Below are positions 11,893 through 24,835 of a stretch of 64,000 nt of DNA, in pieces; position 1 is the stretch's first letter, and every line of letters starts with the position of its first letter. The position numbers and the translations under genes are program-made. The stretch spans positions 128,659 through 192,658 of the forward strand of contig QANY01008782.1 of assembly GCA_003255025.1 (NCBI GenBank). The letters run 5' to 3'. Under the pieces are notes generated by a model. The model saw only the letters and a list, made by a program, of their open reading frames with translations, was not told where the DNA came from and did not search any database. Source of the DNA: Datisca glomerata (lineage: Eukaryota; Streptophyta; Magnoliopsida; Cucurbitales; Datiscaceae).

Positions 11893-11904
11893 TGGTATCA
11901 GAAC
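11893..11904 (+). other. Copia-B primer binding site
   Basis: TGGTATCAGAAC, two bases after the LTR end, matches the initiator-methionine tRNA site TGGTATCAGAGC at 11 of 12 positions. It fixes the 5' LTR boundary and the plus orientation. Confidence 0.92.
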
Positions 11905-12953
11905 GATCTTTATATATTTCTACGTTAAATGTTGTGTGAGTTTTCTTGCTTTTTTCATATAATATGAGATATGTATGAATGAAGACAGTTATGTTTTTTG
12001 AATTAATGAAAAATAATGGATCGTTAATTATTTGATGATTATTGGGTTAGGCTTTATTTTTTTAATTTTTTCTTAGATCTTGTGTAAGCCATTTTGGGCA
12101 TAAGAATTTTTATAATATTATTTTGAATATTTATTGTAATTTTTCGATCACAAGAAGATGAAGAACGCACGAGACGGACGATGGAGAAAAAAGAAAAAAA
12201 TAGGAATTCTTTTAGAATTTCGGCGCCAGCATCAGAAATTGGATTTCTGGCGCTGGCACCACCGATTAATGATTACCGGCAATGTCTCCAAAATTTACTG
12301 TTCCGACGAGATTGGCATAAATGATTATTAAATATTCATAGGGATATTATTTTAACCAGTGATTAATTAATTAGCTAAAATGGAAACATATAACCCTAAA
12401 ATAGTGACTGGGAGAATATTGACATGTCAATGTAACCTATGGTCTCCATCATTAGTACAACACCGTGAGGTGCAGTAAGAGCCTCGAGATGACTTTGTTT
12501 TCATCCCCCTAAGGAAGGTTTCGAACTGTACCAATACGAATGTTGGATTTTTTAAGAAGATAGGAGGAAGTGATGTAGTTTAGTTTTGACCGATTGTAAG
12601 GTGACATATTCTAAATGAAGTCATGGAATCTGAAATGATGGTGTTCAATTAAGCTTTCATGTTGATAGTTGTGACTTGACCGAACAAGCGATACCTTACT
12701 GTTAAAAGAGAAAATACGAGTTATTTTAAGTATAATTAATAAGGATGAGAATGTCCCATTGACAGTCTAAGGTTATTTTGACTGATCTTAAGGCACCACA
12801 TTAATTGTTGGGTTGTTTTATAGTGATTAGTAATTATATAAATTTATGTTATGTTGCATTTATGTATCACGTTTACTTTTTGAATTCTAAATATTTATAA
12901 ATTATATTGAATCTTGTATGTTTTAAATTTCATTTATCATTATTATATCTACT
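11905..12953 (+). other. Copia-B untranslated leader
   Basis: About one kilobase lies between the primer site and the gag start. It is AT-rich apart from a GC-rich hairpin-like patch near 12220-12262 (GGCGCCAGCATCAG ... CTGGCGCTGG). No coding frame is supported. Confidence 0.6.
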
Positions 12954-13868
12954 ATGGGCAACCATATTACTGCTTTACTCGTTCTTGAAAAATTAAATGG
13001 TGATAATTTCGTACGTTGGAAATCAAATATGAACTTAATGCTGATTTGTGAGAACCATAAGCTTGTTCTTACTGAGCAATGTCCTGATGAGTCCACTACT
13101 AATGCCCCTAAGAATATTAAGGATAAATATGATGCTTGAATCATATCAAACAACAGGGAGAAGGGCTACATGCTTGTGAGTATGAATGATGTTCTGAGAA
13201 TCAAACATGAAAGCGTGGAGACTGTCTATGAGATTATGGAATCTCTACAGGTGATGTTTGGGCAGCAGTCCGATCAAAGTCGTCGAGAGGCTACTAGGAG
13301 CTATATGACGACTAATATGAGAAATGGTACTTCTGTGCGAGAACCTGTTTTGAACATGATTAACATAATGCACGAGATATAAGTACATATGGTGACCATT
13401 GATGAGCAGACTCAAGTTAGCATTATACTTGAGTCTCTCACACTGAATTTTTCTACATTCACGACCAACTATGTTATGAATAAGTTTTAATTCAACATGA
13501 TCCAATTGTTAAATAAACTGCACACTTTTGAATCACTCAAACTTAGAATGGCCAAAGAAGGTGAGACAAATGTTGTTGAGCAAAAGCATTCTTCCAATAT
13601 TGTTAAGAACAAGAAAAGGAAGAAGAACAATGGTAAGAACAAAGGTAAGAACAAGAAAGGAAAGAAAGCCAAGATATTGCCCAAAACCAAGAAGAACAAG
13701 AAAGACAGCAAGCCCAAGGGAAAATATTTTCACTGTGGAGTTGAAGGTCATTGGAAGAAAAACTGTAACAAGTATCTCTCCAAGTTGAAAAAGAAAGGTA
13801 AATATGATTTACTTGTACTTGAATCTTGCTTAGTGAAAAATGATTTTCATCGTGGATACTTGATTTAG
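12954..13868 (+). pseudogene. Copia-B gag
   Basis: A single frame starting MGNHITALLVLEKLNGDN at 12954 can be followed to 13868 with in-frame stops at 13137, 13380 and near 13488, so the decay is by point mutation rather than by shifts. The order is the N-terminal capsid domain, then a very lysine-rich stretch (about 13600-13720), then a zinc knuckle (YFHCGVEGHWKKNC, about 13726-13767). In the knuckle the first of the C-C-H-C ligands has become tyrosine. It would form the element's particle; now inactive. Confidence 0.9.
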
Positions 13869-13985
13869 GAGCCACTAACCATGTATTTTCTTTTTTACAG
13901 ATGCTTGATTCGTCAAGAGAGCTTACTGAAGGCGAGGTCATTTTGAGAGTTGACAGTGGTGCACTCACGTTAGTTAAAGTATTAG
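13853..13985 (+). pseudogene. Copia-B protease remnant
   Basis: In a frame shifted relative to gag, WILDLGATNHV starts at 13853. The aspartic protease motif D-S-G-A reads D-L-G-A, with Asp at 13862-13864 and the Ser codon changed to Leu at 13865. The text LTEGEVILRVDSGAL follows, as in relatives. The frameshift and the active-site change both disable it. Confidence 0.75.
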
Positions 13986-15400
13986 GGACAATCCGTTTAC
14001 TTTTTGGATATAATTATTTGTTTTTTAACAATGTTTATTATATTCCTAATTAATAAGAGAAATTAGAATTCTCTTTCTTTTTTACAAAAACAGTTATTCA
14101 AAATTTCTTTTATTAATATTATTTTTAAGAATGGATTCGATATTTGTCATGCTAAACTTATAAATGGATTGTATATGCTTAAAACAATTGAACACGCATT
14201 AAATAATTTTGAATTATTTATAGTAGCAAAACCTAAAAGTAACAAATGACAAAGAGTTTCTCATGATGATGATAACACATATCTTTGGCATCTTAGGTTG
14301 GGACATATTAATCTATATAGGTTAAACAAGTTAACAAATCATGGTGCTTTGAGAGAACTAAAAGTTAGAAGTTTTTCTATTTGTGAATCATGTCTAGAGA
14401 GTAAAATGATTAAGAGATCTTTCACAAGAAATGGACAAAGAGCTAAGGAACCACTTGAGCTAGTACATAGTGATGTCTGTGAACCGATCAATTTACAAGT
14501 TAGAGGTGGGTATGAGTATCTTGTCACTTTCATTGACGACTACTCAAGATATGGTTATAGTTACCTAATGCATAGAAAGTCTGAGACTTTTAGAAAGTTT
14601 AAAGACTTCAAGGCTGAAACTAAAAAGCAATTAGGTAAATCAACAAAAACCCTTTGATCCGATCGGGGTGGTGAATACTTGGATTTAGAATTCAAGAATT
14701 ATTTATTGGAGTATGAAATCCTGTCCAACTCACAGAACCTGGAATACCACAGCAAAATGGTATTGCAGAAAGGTGAAACATAACTTTATTGGATATGGTT
14801 AGGTTGATGTTAAGCTACTCATCATTGTCGCTTACATTTTAGGGATATGCATTACACACGGCTACATACATTTTGAATGTAGTGCCCTCTAAGTCTGTAA
14901 GCAAAACGCTTTTAGAGTTATTGAATGGCACCAAACCAAGTTTGTGTCATTTTCGTGTATGAGGGTGTCTAGCTCACGTTCTTAAACCTAAGATCGGAAA
15001 ATTAGACACAAGGTTTGAAGTATGCATATTCGTAGGCTATGCTCCAGAGACTAGATGTGAGTACTTTTATAGTCATAAGGATCAAAATGTGTTTTTGTCA
15101 ACAAATGGAACCTTCCTTGAGCATGATTACATGCAAAACTAAAAACCTTATAGCAAAGTAGTTCTCGAGGAATTAACGAGTGATGAGATCAGACAATCTT
15201 TAATTTCTACTGATAAACGACAAACCAGAGAAACCATAATTCTTACAAAAGAAACCTCAGTGCAACGTCGTAGTGTGAGAGTTGTGAGATAACTAGTTTG
15301 CTACGAACTAGAAGCACATGTCCTAGTGTTAGATACATATAATGACGATCCATTATCTTATGTATTTCAATTTCGTCTAGGATCTTATAGATCCACCTAA
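13986..15400 (+). pseudogene. Copia-B GAG-pre-integrase and integrase
   Basis: The open part at 14298-14657 holds the pre-integrase zinc site (LRLGHINLYRL ... CESCLESK) and the start of the core (HSDVCEP, then TFIDDYSRYGY). After the stop at 14655 the frame continues with SDRGGEY near 14659, PQQNGIAER near 14749 and the C-terminal FVGYAPETR near 15030. These give the D-D-E order expected of a retroviral-type integrase. Stops and short shifts are scattered through it. Confidence 0.88.
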
Positions 15401-16100
15401 AAATGTCAGGCCCCTTGGATAGAAACGGATCTTAAAGAAGAAACGAGGTGTAAAGGAAAGTAGAGACTTCCAAGGGACGATTAGTAACCAAAAGCTATAC
15501 ACAAAGGGAGAGAGTCGATTATGAAGAGACATTCTCCACTATGGCCATGCTCAAATCCATTCGCGTCCTTTTGTCCATGACCACTATTTTTGACTATGAG
15601 ATATGACAAATGGAAGTCAAGACAAAGTTTCTAAATGTCACTCTTGAAGAAAGCATATATATGATACAACTAGGAGGGTTCATACAAAAGGGGCAAGATC
15701 AGAAAGTATACAAGTTGCTTAAATCCATTTATAGATTAAAGCAAGCATCTAGATCTTGAAATCTTACATTTGATGAGATTATAAAGTCTTATGGCTTCGA
15801 GTAAAATGTTTACGAAGCCTGTGTTTATCAATACATCAAAGATAAGATAGTGACTTTCTTAGTTTTTTATGATGATGATATTCTACTCACTGAGAATGAT
15901 GTAGAAACTTTGTCAAAGGTAAAGAAGTGATACACTGAGAAATTTGAAATGAAATATTTGGGAGAGGCGAGCTATGTTCTATGCATCCAAATGTTAAGGG
16001 ATATAAAGAACAAGCTCTTGACACATTCTCAGGCATCTTATATTGATAAGGTGCTGGGGAGATTCCCTATGAAGAATTCCAAGAAAGGTCAACTACCGAC
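15401..16100 (+). pseudogene. Copia-B reverse transcriptase
   Basis: A heavily broken RVT_2 domain. The recognisable order is ESIYMIQLGGFIQKGQDQKVYKLLKSIY near 15640-15730 (with changes), KQASRSW near 15740, and the catalytic loop FLVFYDDDILL near 15857-15890. In the loop the valine of YVDD is replaced by aspartate. Multiple stops make it non-functional. Its wording is close to that of Copia-C at 25506-25973, so the two belong to one lineage. Confidence 0.82.
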
Positions 16101-16299
16101 TGGACATGAAATTGTTCTCTGAAGGAACAATGTCTTATGACACCTCAGGAGGAAGAGGATATGAGAAAGGTTTCCTATGTTTCAGCATTTGGAAGTGTCA
16201 TGTATGTCATATTGTGTACGAGACTGGACATCTGTTATATAGTGGGAATTATCAATCGTTATCAGTCAAATTCAGGTTTGGAACACTGAATTGGAATAA

Positions 16300-16858
16300 A
16301 ACACATTCTTAAGTATCTCAGGAGAACTAGAAACTATATAATTTATTCAGGCATAGACCAAAACCTCACTAGATATACTGATTCTGATTTTCATTTAGAC
16401 AAAGATAGTCAAAAGTCGATGTCTGGATCAGTATTCACCTTAGGTGGAGGAGTTGTAGTCTGGAGAAGTACTAAACAATCCAGTATTGCAGTTTCCACTA
16501 TGGAATTCGAATATATAGCGGTTTGTGAAGCTGCGAAAGAAGCGGTATGACTTAGAAAGTTATATACTGATCTAGAAGTAGTTCCAGATATGGACAAACG
16601 ACTGATCCTATACTGTGACAATAGTGAGGCGGTAGCAAATTTGAAGGAACCAAGGAGTAACAAGAAGGGCAAGCACATAAAAATGAAATATCATCTTGTA
16701 AAAGAGATTGTGTATCGAGGGGATGCGACTATTATGAAGATAGTGTCAGAACAGAACCTGGATGATCCTTTTACAAAGACACTTCCTATGAAGTCATTTG
16801 AGGGTCACATGCATAACATGAGATTGAGAGAAATGCCACATTTACTTTACGGCAAGTG
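16300..16858 (+). pseudogene. Copia-B RNase H
   Basis: The copia-type RNase H can be read almost continuously from about 16376: YTDSDF, then SGSVFTLGGGVVVWRSTKQSS, then STMEFEYIA, then LYCDNSEAVANLKEP. The acidic catalytic positions D, E and D are still visible. One in-frame TGA replaces a tryptophan near 16547. The domain ends at the TGA just before the polypurine tract. Confidence 0.88.
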
Positions 16859-16864
16859 AGAGAC
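16853..16864 (+). other. Copia-B polypurine tract
   Basis: CAAGTGAGAGAC lies directly before the 3' LTR start TGTTGGGGG. Plant copia elements usually have CAAGTGGGAGAT here. It would prime plus-strand DNA and fixes the 3' LTR start at 16865. Confidence 0.85.
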
Positions 16865-19091
16865 TGTTGGGGGTTATGCTCTCAAAGCATGCATATTGAC
16901 ATTTTAATATGAAATTTAGTGAGGATTACATTTTTTTATAATTGTTCTTTTAAATTATAGTTGAATAAATTATAAAAATATCTAAAAATTCAATATTCAT
17001 TAATGAGAATATGACATTGTATTAGTACGAGAGGATTAAGATCTTAGATGATGAATAAAATTTTCAGCAACATATTAAAGTATGGAATCTTTAATGAATG
17101 GTTAGTTCACTAAGCATTATGAATACACGTGATCTAGATTCAGATCATTGATGTATACAGACATCTTAGTGAATGTACTTTATATAATGAGATTATATGT
17201 GACTGAATTGATGTGAATTAATATCTTTATCAACGTGTTATTTATCATAAAGATTTAATTCACAAAAATTCGATGATCATATGTAGATCAGTCTGAATCC
17301 TGAGTAAACTCATTTGCATTTCTATTGGATCTTCTGATTCACTCGTTAAGGTTTGTTTGTAAAACAGACCACTGACTTTTATTTTGGAGATTCATTGATG
17401 TGGATGACTAGGATTGTGATCTTACAAGATTTGGAATACAAGCTTTCCTAACAGATCGTATATTGGTTCCTTTAAGTGTTAATTCTAAAACTGAATGGTT
17501 ATTAAACTCAAATTTATAATACGAATTCACTAGTGGATTAATGGTACTTAAGGATCAAGAGATATTTAGAGGGTTAAAACAATAATTTTGACCAACTATA
17601 ATTTAAGAACCAATAAGTGGATGACAGAAATACATGAAATGATTATATCAGTGGACTACATGAGAATACTTCTTAAATACATTCTATAATCACTTAGAGT
17701 TCAATTTCTTATATATTGTGGAGTAATAATGGGATTAATAAATAAGATTATTTAATTAAAAAGTTTAAAATAATATGATTTATTGGACCTTACAATTATA
17801 GGTCTATGGTCCCCAAGTCACATTTGTACTACACAATCTAGGGTGTGAATATTTTAGGACATGAGAAAAAGATTGACTTGCAAAGAAATTTTTATTCTGG
17901 GGCGTACATCATTATGAAAAAATTATGTGTGATTAATTAATTGAATTATTTATATATAAATATAATTTTTAGAAATTATATAGATAAATAATTATCGATT
18001 ATTTTTTTAATTATCGATAAGTGAGACAGAATATCTAATTTATGAAATTATATAAGTAAATTATTATTAGATAATAATTTGAATCAACTAAAACTGTTAT
18101 TTTTGAAATAAGAAATAATTTAGTTGATATGTATAATTAGTTATGTTAATTTTGAATTAACTGATATCTAGGTATTTCTCTAATTAAAATAAATATTTAA
18201 TTTACAATAATTGTCACATGTCGATCAATGATTCAGAATCATAGATCACCATTGATTGCTTGTAGTGCCATGTGGCACAACACTGTAGTGCCACACGACA
18301 TTACAGTATGGTGTAACACATAATGCCGTGAGCCAATGTGATAGTTTAAGCCAACTGCAGTGCTGTGTGGCACTGTATTTGTGCACTATTATATAATAGG
18401 TTCCACTGTATTAGGTGATTTTAAATTAAATATTAATTTTTAATTATCCATAAATATCTGATATGTCATTATCTAAAAAAGATACAAATATTATTCTAAT
18501 GGCCTCAGTTCATGAAAAATTTAATCAGCTCATCAATTAATAATTGAATGGAGAACAAAGTTAATGTCAGAGTAATTTTTCTGTATGATTAAAAGTTAAT
18601 TAAATCTCTAGAAAAATAATCATCGCGTTCTTTTAGGAAATCGTCTCACTAAAATGATTTTTAGTGAATCTTTAGATATCATGTGTTGAGTATATCAAGA
18701 GACAGAAAAAGTGTCTTCTAATATTCTACATGCCCACACACGTCCTAATACGTTGAGAATTGACTTGGAAGATCTTGGTGTGGATCTTGGAGTCTACTCA
18801 TCGTTGGAATGATTTCTTGGGACGGAGGATTGATCGGTTTTGCAAGAACACTTGATATAGACTACAAGAGGTATATGAATCTTAATCTTGTATGTTGTAG
18901 ATTTAACGTATAATTATATAATGGATACTGGCTGATTGAAAAAATATTTTCAATAAAATAAATTTTATTTGGTTATTGTGGTGTTGCATAAGTTTTGTTG
19001 TATCAAAAGGTTTTATCTTTATTAAAAATTTAGTTTTTTAAATGGCAATGCACCACACGCTTCCACCGCGCACGTACTGCGATAGCCAAAA
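16865..19091 (+). mobile_element. Copia-B 3' LTR
   Basis: This 2227-base partner of 9682-11890 starts TGTTGGGGGTTATG and ends GCCAAAA, where the 5' copy has ACCAACA, so here it is the 3' CA that has mutated. Numerous substitutions and small indels separate the two LTRs, which points to an old insertion. Confidence 0.93.
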
Positions 19092-19096
19092 GGCCT
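19092..19096. repeat. Copia-B right target-site duplication GGCCT
   Basis: Exact partner of 9677-9681. Beyond it the Gypsy-1 gag resumes. Confidence 0.9.
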
Positions 19097-20489
19097 TTCT
19101 GCCACCTACTGAGGTCCATCATCATTCTCCCCATCCTCTTCCTCATTCTTCACTTCCCTCTCCTATCTTCTATTTCCAAACATGTGAAATAGGAAAGCGT
19201 CAAGAGCAGGAGAAGAGGGAAGTGTAATCAACAGAAGGGTGAGAATAAAGAGGAAGGAGAGGTACCTGAAGTTTACGAGTGAACATCAGCCAGGTAGGTT
19301 TAGTTAAAATGACTACCCTAACGGATCAAGTGGAAAACATAGCAGAAAGCTCCAAATCATGGTCTCAACTACGAAGGCTGCAAGAACATATAGAAGAGTT
19401 TAGGAAGGAGCGAAAGTAGATAGCCAAAGTTTCAGTTGATGTGCTGCTAGAACAAATTGAATCCTCATTCTCTGTGGAGGTACAATGCATTAACTACAAC
19501 CAACTCCATACATTCATTCGTGAAGTTCTTAATGTTTTGCGCTGGGTAGTTCTCGTGGGGCTAGGAGTGGATAAGACCTACCTCTCATTTGATGAGAGTT
19601 AGACAGATGCCCAATAAATGCCTAAAAGGCAACATGAACTGCTTCAACTTACAATCATTACAAGTCAACAATGTAAGTGGGGATACCCTTGTCGCTACCC
19701 TAAGGAGCGAAATCACACATAAGAAAATGAGTGCTCCATGGCTAAATACAATCATGTTTCCCCAATGGAGTTGCAGTGAAGGATAAATAAGACATTAGTG
19801 TTAAGGAGGTGATTCAAGAATAGAACGAGCGGGAAAAATCAAGCAGCCATCATGCCCATTAGAAAGGTAAATTAACCCGTGAAGATAAAAAGGGTTGGCC
19901 GCCTAAACCCACCAAGTTGAGCATAGCATTGAGTGAAGTTGGCACCTTCGCACCGAGCCGAAAAGAGGGAAATAATCTGTACTTGAGCAACAAGTATGCC
20001 ATTTACAACCCCTAATGGTGAAAAAGGAAGAAATATACAATATGATAAAGGATAGAAACATGCTGAAGGGACCTTACGTAATCATTTTCTGCTTGGAAAT
20101 CAGAATCATTATACCCCATCATATTCAAGTTAAACTTTGGCTGAAAAGAAGGACACATCAACGTATTGTTGCTACCATCATGACACGGGCCATAAAATGG
20201 AAGGTTGTTTTGATATCTGGGAAAATATTGAAGCTATGATTCAACACTGAAGGAGTGGCAACAAAAAAAATTGAAGGGGAGAGTTCTCCCAGACAATAAA
20301 GAAAATTGGAGAAGTCGCCAGTGTATAAGTAGACTAAGCCAGCTCTATCCCAGGCAAGAAAGAAGAATGGAAAAGTAGCCTAAGCATAAAAAAACTAAGA
20401 CATACAACCTCAAGTTTCGGGGTTTGAGCAACTGCAACTCTTACCGCAGGTGAAAGGCAACATGTTGAGAATCTGAGCACCACACCATT
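19097..20489 (+). pseudogene. Gypsy-1 gag, 3' piece
   Basis: After the Copia-B insertion the gag continues with a proline and histidine-rich stretch (about 19097-19190). Broken frames resembling the Tat capsid follow, including NKCLKGNMNCFNLQ near 19610. Near 20160-20215 a cysteine-histidine motif of the type CxYHxDTGHKMEGC is visible (YHHDTGHKMEGCFD). Several stops and shifts occur. The function would be particle assembly and RNA binding. Confidence 0.7.
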
Positions 20490-20860
20490 TTGAGCATACT
20501 ATACCGACTAAGCCCTAAAAAGGAGGAGGTCATTGAATTTCAAAGGAAGAAGCGCACTAGGTACGCCAACCCCATAAAGGTGTTGGTCATCTCCACCATG
20601 ATAGCTAACATCAAAGTGTGGAGAACTTTGGTCAATGAGGGAAGCTCCATTGATATCCTAGTTACCCAGCTTTCCTTCAAATAGGGTTGGACTATGAGCA
20701 GCTCCAACATTGCCTCATGATGCTGGTAAGGCTTAGTGAACATGAGGTGGTGCCAGAAGGAGTAATTGAACTATCAACGACCCTAGGTGAAGCTCTCATA
20801 CTCACAACAAAGCTTATTGCGTTTTGGTAATAAGGTACAAAGAAATGTACAATGCGATGT
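20490..20860 (+). pseudogene. Gypsy-1 protease
   Basis: The segment ANPIKVLVISTMIANIKVWR followed by LVNEGSSIDIL (near 20628-20660) matches the Tat-type aspartic protease around its active site. The usual LVDSGSSADIL has D-S-G; here it reads N-E-G, so the catalytic aspartate is gone. The linker AMLNRPTIPKFKAV follows near 20850-20895. Confidence 0.72.
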
Positions 20861-21775
20861 TGAACCGGCCAACGATTCCAAAGTTTAAAGCAGTTCCTTC
20901 CACCTATTATTAGGTTATCAAGTTTCCAATCCTAGCTGGAGTAGGGCTGGTCAGGTGGTACTAGAGAATAACTAAATAATGTTATGTAACCGCTTTATAA
21001 AGGATCAAGGAGTTGGTCATAATAATAATCGATGTTGTCCCTGAGGACTAGCTCAAAGGAGTTCCAGTAAAATAATTAAAGTTAGTTATACTGATCGAGG
21101 GAGATCCAGAACAGTCAGTCCACTCCTAAGAAAAAGGAAAAGTTGATAGATTTTTTATGTAGTAACAAGGATGTGTTCGATGGACCCATGAGGATATACT
21201 AGGAATTGAACTATGGGAATGGCCAATGGAAAGTGGAGGGTGAGCATCAAATTCGCAAAACTAAATAAGGCTAGCCCTAATGACAACTTCCCCTCCCGTG
21301 AATAGATCAAATGGTTGACATTATAACAAATCATGAACTACTCAGTTTTATGGATGCCCATTCAGGGTATAACCAAAGGCTAATGTACAACCCAGAACAA
21401 GATAAAACCTCATTCGTCACAAGTTAGGGAACATACTGCTACACAATAATGTCATTTGGGCTAGAGAATGCCTGATCCACGTACCAAAGGCTTGTAAATA
21501 AAGTTTTCACTAAGAAGACCCTATGCAACATAGAATTATATGCCAATGACCAAGAAACCCACCGACCATGTGACACGCCTAACTGAGATCTTTACGATGT
21601 TGAAGAAGTATAAATGAAGTTCAACCCCACCAAGTGCTTATTCAGAGTGACCTTAGGGAAGTTCCTAGGTTTATGGTCAACTGTGGGGATAGAGGCCAAC
21701 CTACATAAAATCAGAGCCCTGCTAGACATAGAAGCACCAAAGACCATTATGGAGGCCATTGCTTGACTGTATGAG
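20861..21775 (+). pseudogene. Gypsy-1 reverse transcriptase
   Basis: RVT_1-type motifs appear in order. DNFPLPxIDQMVDI is near 21282-21325, LLSFMDAHSGYNQ near 21337-21376, and GTYCYTIMSFGLENA near 21430-21472. The catalytic loop reads ELYANDQE near 21534 where the family has YVDD, so one of the paired aspartates is lost. KCLFRVTLGKFLGL follows near 21637. Stops are frequent. Confidence 0.85.
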
Positions 21776-22955
21776 TAGTAGTATTGAACATGTTCATATA
21801 TAGGACTACGGATAAATGCTTACTCATTTTCAAAATCCTAAGGAAAAATGTGACTTTTGAATGGACTAAGGAGTGCCGACATGTTTTCTTGGCGCTAAAG
21901 GAATACATGGGGTTGACTATGTTGTCATCCAAACTTGTACTGGGGGAGACGATGTCGCTATATTTAGCTGTGCTAGAAAAATATAGTTAGCACCGTCCTA
22001 GTCAGAGAAGGAGATTGTAATGTACAACTACCACTATACTTTGTGAGCAAGTCTATACTTGGGGCTGGAACACGCTATCCAAAGCTGGAGATGGTGGCAT
22101 TATTCCTCGTTAGTATGGCCTACCACCTCTGACCTTACTTTTAGGCACACCCGATGCAAGTTTTAACCAACTTTTCCTTGAGACAAGTGCTGTGAAAATC
22201 AGAAGCTTATGGACGAATGGCCAAGTGGGCGATAGAGCTCAAGGAGTTTGACTTATGCTTCACTCCCAAGAGCGGTATCAAAGGCCATACTATTGTAAAC
22301 TTCATAGCTAACATGAATTCATAACCCTCATAAGAAACCATTAACGTCTAGACCATGTACGTAGGCGGGACGTCCAACAAAAAGGAAGTAGAACTGGTTT
22401 ACTGATCATCGCCTCCAACCAGTCTGGGATGAAATACACATTTGGTTTAGATTCAAGGCTTCAAATAATGAGGCAAAATTCAAAGAACTACAATCTGCGT
22501 TAAAACTAACTCTATTCGTGATGCCCATGACCTTGCAAATTTATAGTGATTTTTAGCTGGTGCTGAAGCAAATAACTGAAGAGTATCAAACCAATGGGAA
22601 TAAGATGGCCAAATACCTAGCTTGGACCAAGTCAGTTCTGGTACAGTTTTATTCTCATTTAATTTAGTAGATCACTAGAAGCCAAAACACAAACCCAAGC
22701 AACTCTAAATTAGCTTAACCTTCAGCTCACAGATCAGCATGTTTGATCCTATAAAGTACCTTTCTAAGCCCAGTATCAACCAGTACAACATAATAGAAAC
22801 GAATAGAGCCGTACACAGAACCACCTAGCTGCCACTGATCCTTTCATACTTGTGCGATGGAATCATAGCAACGGACAAAAACAAGCTAGAAAATTACGTT
22901 ATAAGTCCATAAACTATGTAATACAAAATGACGCTTATAGAAAAGATCCCATGTT
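21776..22955 (+). pseudogene. Gypsy-1 RNase H and linker to integrase
   Basis: The frame at 21784-21990 reads as the RT connection and RNase H start (TDKCLLIFKILRKNVTFEWT, then LGETMSLYLAV). It continues with LYFVSKSILGAGTRYPKLEM near 22030-22090 and LKQITEEYQTNGNKMAKYL near 22560-22620, the usual Tat order. The text stops at TTTTCCC (22960), where Copia-C is inserted, and resumes at 31040. Confidence 0.82.
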
Positions 22956-22960
22956 TTCCC
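22956..22960. repeat. Copia-C left target-site duplication TTCCC
   Basis: TTCCC abuts the left LTR and is repeated exactly at 31035-31039. Confidence 0.9.
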
Positions 22961-24823
22961 TGTTGGATCGGGTTTTAAAATTTGAGGAAAAATCACTAAA
23001 CCATGAACAGTTCGTGGGTGAAATATAAAAAAAATTTACATCAACCAATCTAAATCATATTAAATATTAAAACCATACATCTAATAATGCATACAAAGTT
23101 AAACATATTGAAAAAGGTAGAAATGATTTATACATTTTCGTTGTATCAGAGTCTTTTTGAATTGGTGGAATCCTTATAAAATGCTTCACGTTCTTCAATC
23201 TTCAAATCTAAGGACTTCAATTAGTTTTCACACCAACGACCACTCATTGGATTAAGAAGTATATCTCATGAGGAAAGAAAAATCAATTTTTTCTCTTCCA
23301 CTAGTGATTTTGGCGTCAACAATAAGAGGGGGAGAGATAAATCTTTTTCCACTCTGTGTAATTAAAGTTGTGTCAACACACTTAGGGAGGCAACTCTTAT
23401 GTCTTCCCTTATATAAAATTTTTAAAATTTTCATATATACCTCATATATGTGTAATTTCTGAAATTCACCCTCATAATTTATAATTGCTGAAAATTGGAT
23501 CTCCCATTAAATTCAATATTGTGTCCAAACTCATCAATCCAAAATTAATAAATTAAATTGATCTCTATCAATTAATTAATTATTTTTCCTTATTTACTAA
23601 TTATCCAGTAATAAATTAATAAATTTGAACATCAATTAATTACTTTTCACTAATTAAGTGACAACACCCTTCACATATGGGTTCAAAAAATACACCTTGG
23701 CCCCAAAACACATTTTGGTCCAACTGATATTTTTTTCTTCTATTTCTGTGCTCATGAGCTACTTCTGAGGCCGAATAGAAGCATATGAATAAATCTATAG
23801 GACCCAAATACTCGGTGAATTTATCTTCATAAATTCTTGAGCTATTTAATCTTAACATCGTGCGACTCCACTATAGGTTCGATGTTGAATCAAATCTGAA
23901 TTAATGTGTGCTACATTTTCTGTTGGTGTAAATAAATATTTTTATTTCACGGTTCACAGAATATGTTAACATATTACCTTTCGTGAATATCAGGAACAAG
24001 ACTGGGATGTAAAATTACCGCTTTACTGCTCTTGTTATCATTTCCTTAATCCTTTATTGACTATAAATGAGAAAGACATAATAGTGAATTGTCTAGTAAA
24101 ATTCTGCATGTCTTATTCAATGATACATATCATTGAGTAGCTGCCCATGTTAATTTATTCACACACTCATCAATAAAACATAAGGTGATGTTGTTGCATT
24201 TTGCGATCTAACCAGGAATTTCTATTTCTGTGAATCACGCAACTCCAACATATTTGAATCACAATCTCAACAACCGAGGTACTATCCAGCAATTCAAACT
24301 CACTCATTTTACGCATCAAAGATCGTAACTAACTAAGTCAGGTTTTGTATTCAACTCAAGATTAAGGTAATTATGAAAATACCCTTAATGTGTAACAATT
24401 AGATTTAGAGTTAGATAAACGATTTTACTCCGAACTAATATGTTATTGGTCTATTCAACATGTTCCATAATATGTCTAGGTCAACTGTTAGAGTCTCCAC
24501 TCTTATGTCCCAAGATCGACATCATTTTGTTCAACCTAACAGTCAAAATCGGGCTTGATTGCCCAGTCGATCCTAAGACTGTGAATAACATTTTGAACTA
24601 TTTCAGAACAGTTTGTCTGGAAGACTCCCCAGTCTTTACTCTTCTTACATTGATAATAGTTTCAGGATTTGAGTAAATTATAATTAATAGAAAAACTTAA
24701 TACATTTTAATCAATAGAAAAACTTTCATTCATTCATTAAATTCAGTAATACAAAACGTCTGAGAAATATCTAAATACTCATAAATAGTTATTACATCCT
24801 ACTTTATGGACATAATTCTAACA
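22961..24823 (-). mobile_element. Copia-C 3' LTR (full length)
   Basis: On the minus strand the LTR begins TGTTAGAATTATGTCC (24823) and ends ATCCAACA (22961). It is 1863 bases long. A TATATAAGGGAAGAC promoter-like block on the minus strand lies at about 23400-23416. The other LTR (30444-31034) matches only its first ~555 bases and last ~55 bases, so the partner has lost the middle. Confidence 0.92.
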
Positions 24824-24835
24824 ATCTCCCACTTG
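24824..24835 (-). other. Copia-C polypurine tract
   Basis: The minus strand reads CAAGTGGGAGAT immediately before the LTR start TGTTAG. It is an exact match to the common plant copia tract and sets the orientation. Confidence 0.92.

Noticed and set aside
13487..13968. Several overlapping open frames on the minus strand and in alternate plus frames
   Set aside because: They are shadows of the lysine-rich Copia-B gag, whose AAG/AAA codons leave other frames open.
19042..19227. 61-codon frame considered as a small gene
   Set aside because: It spans the end of the Copia-B 3' LTR and the resumed Gypsy-1 gag; chimeric by insertion.
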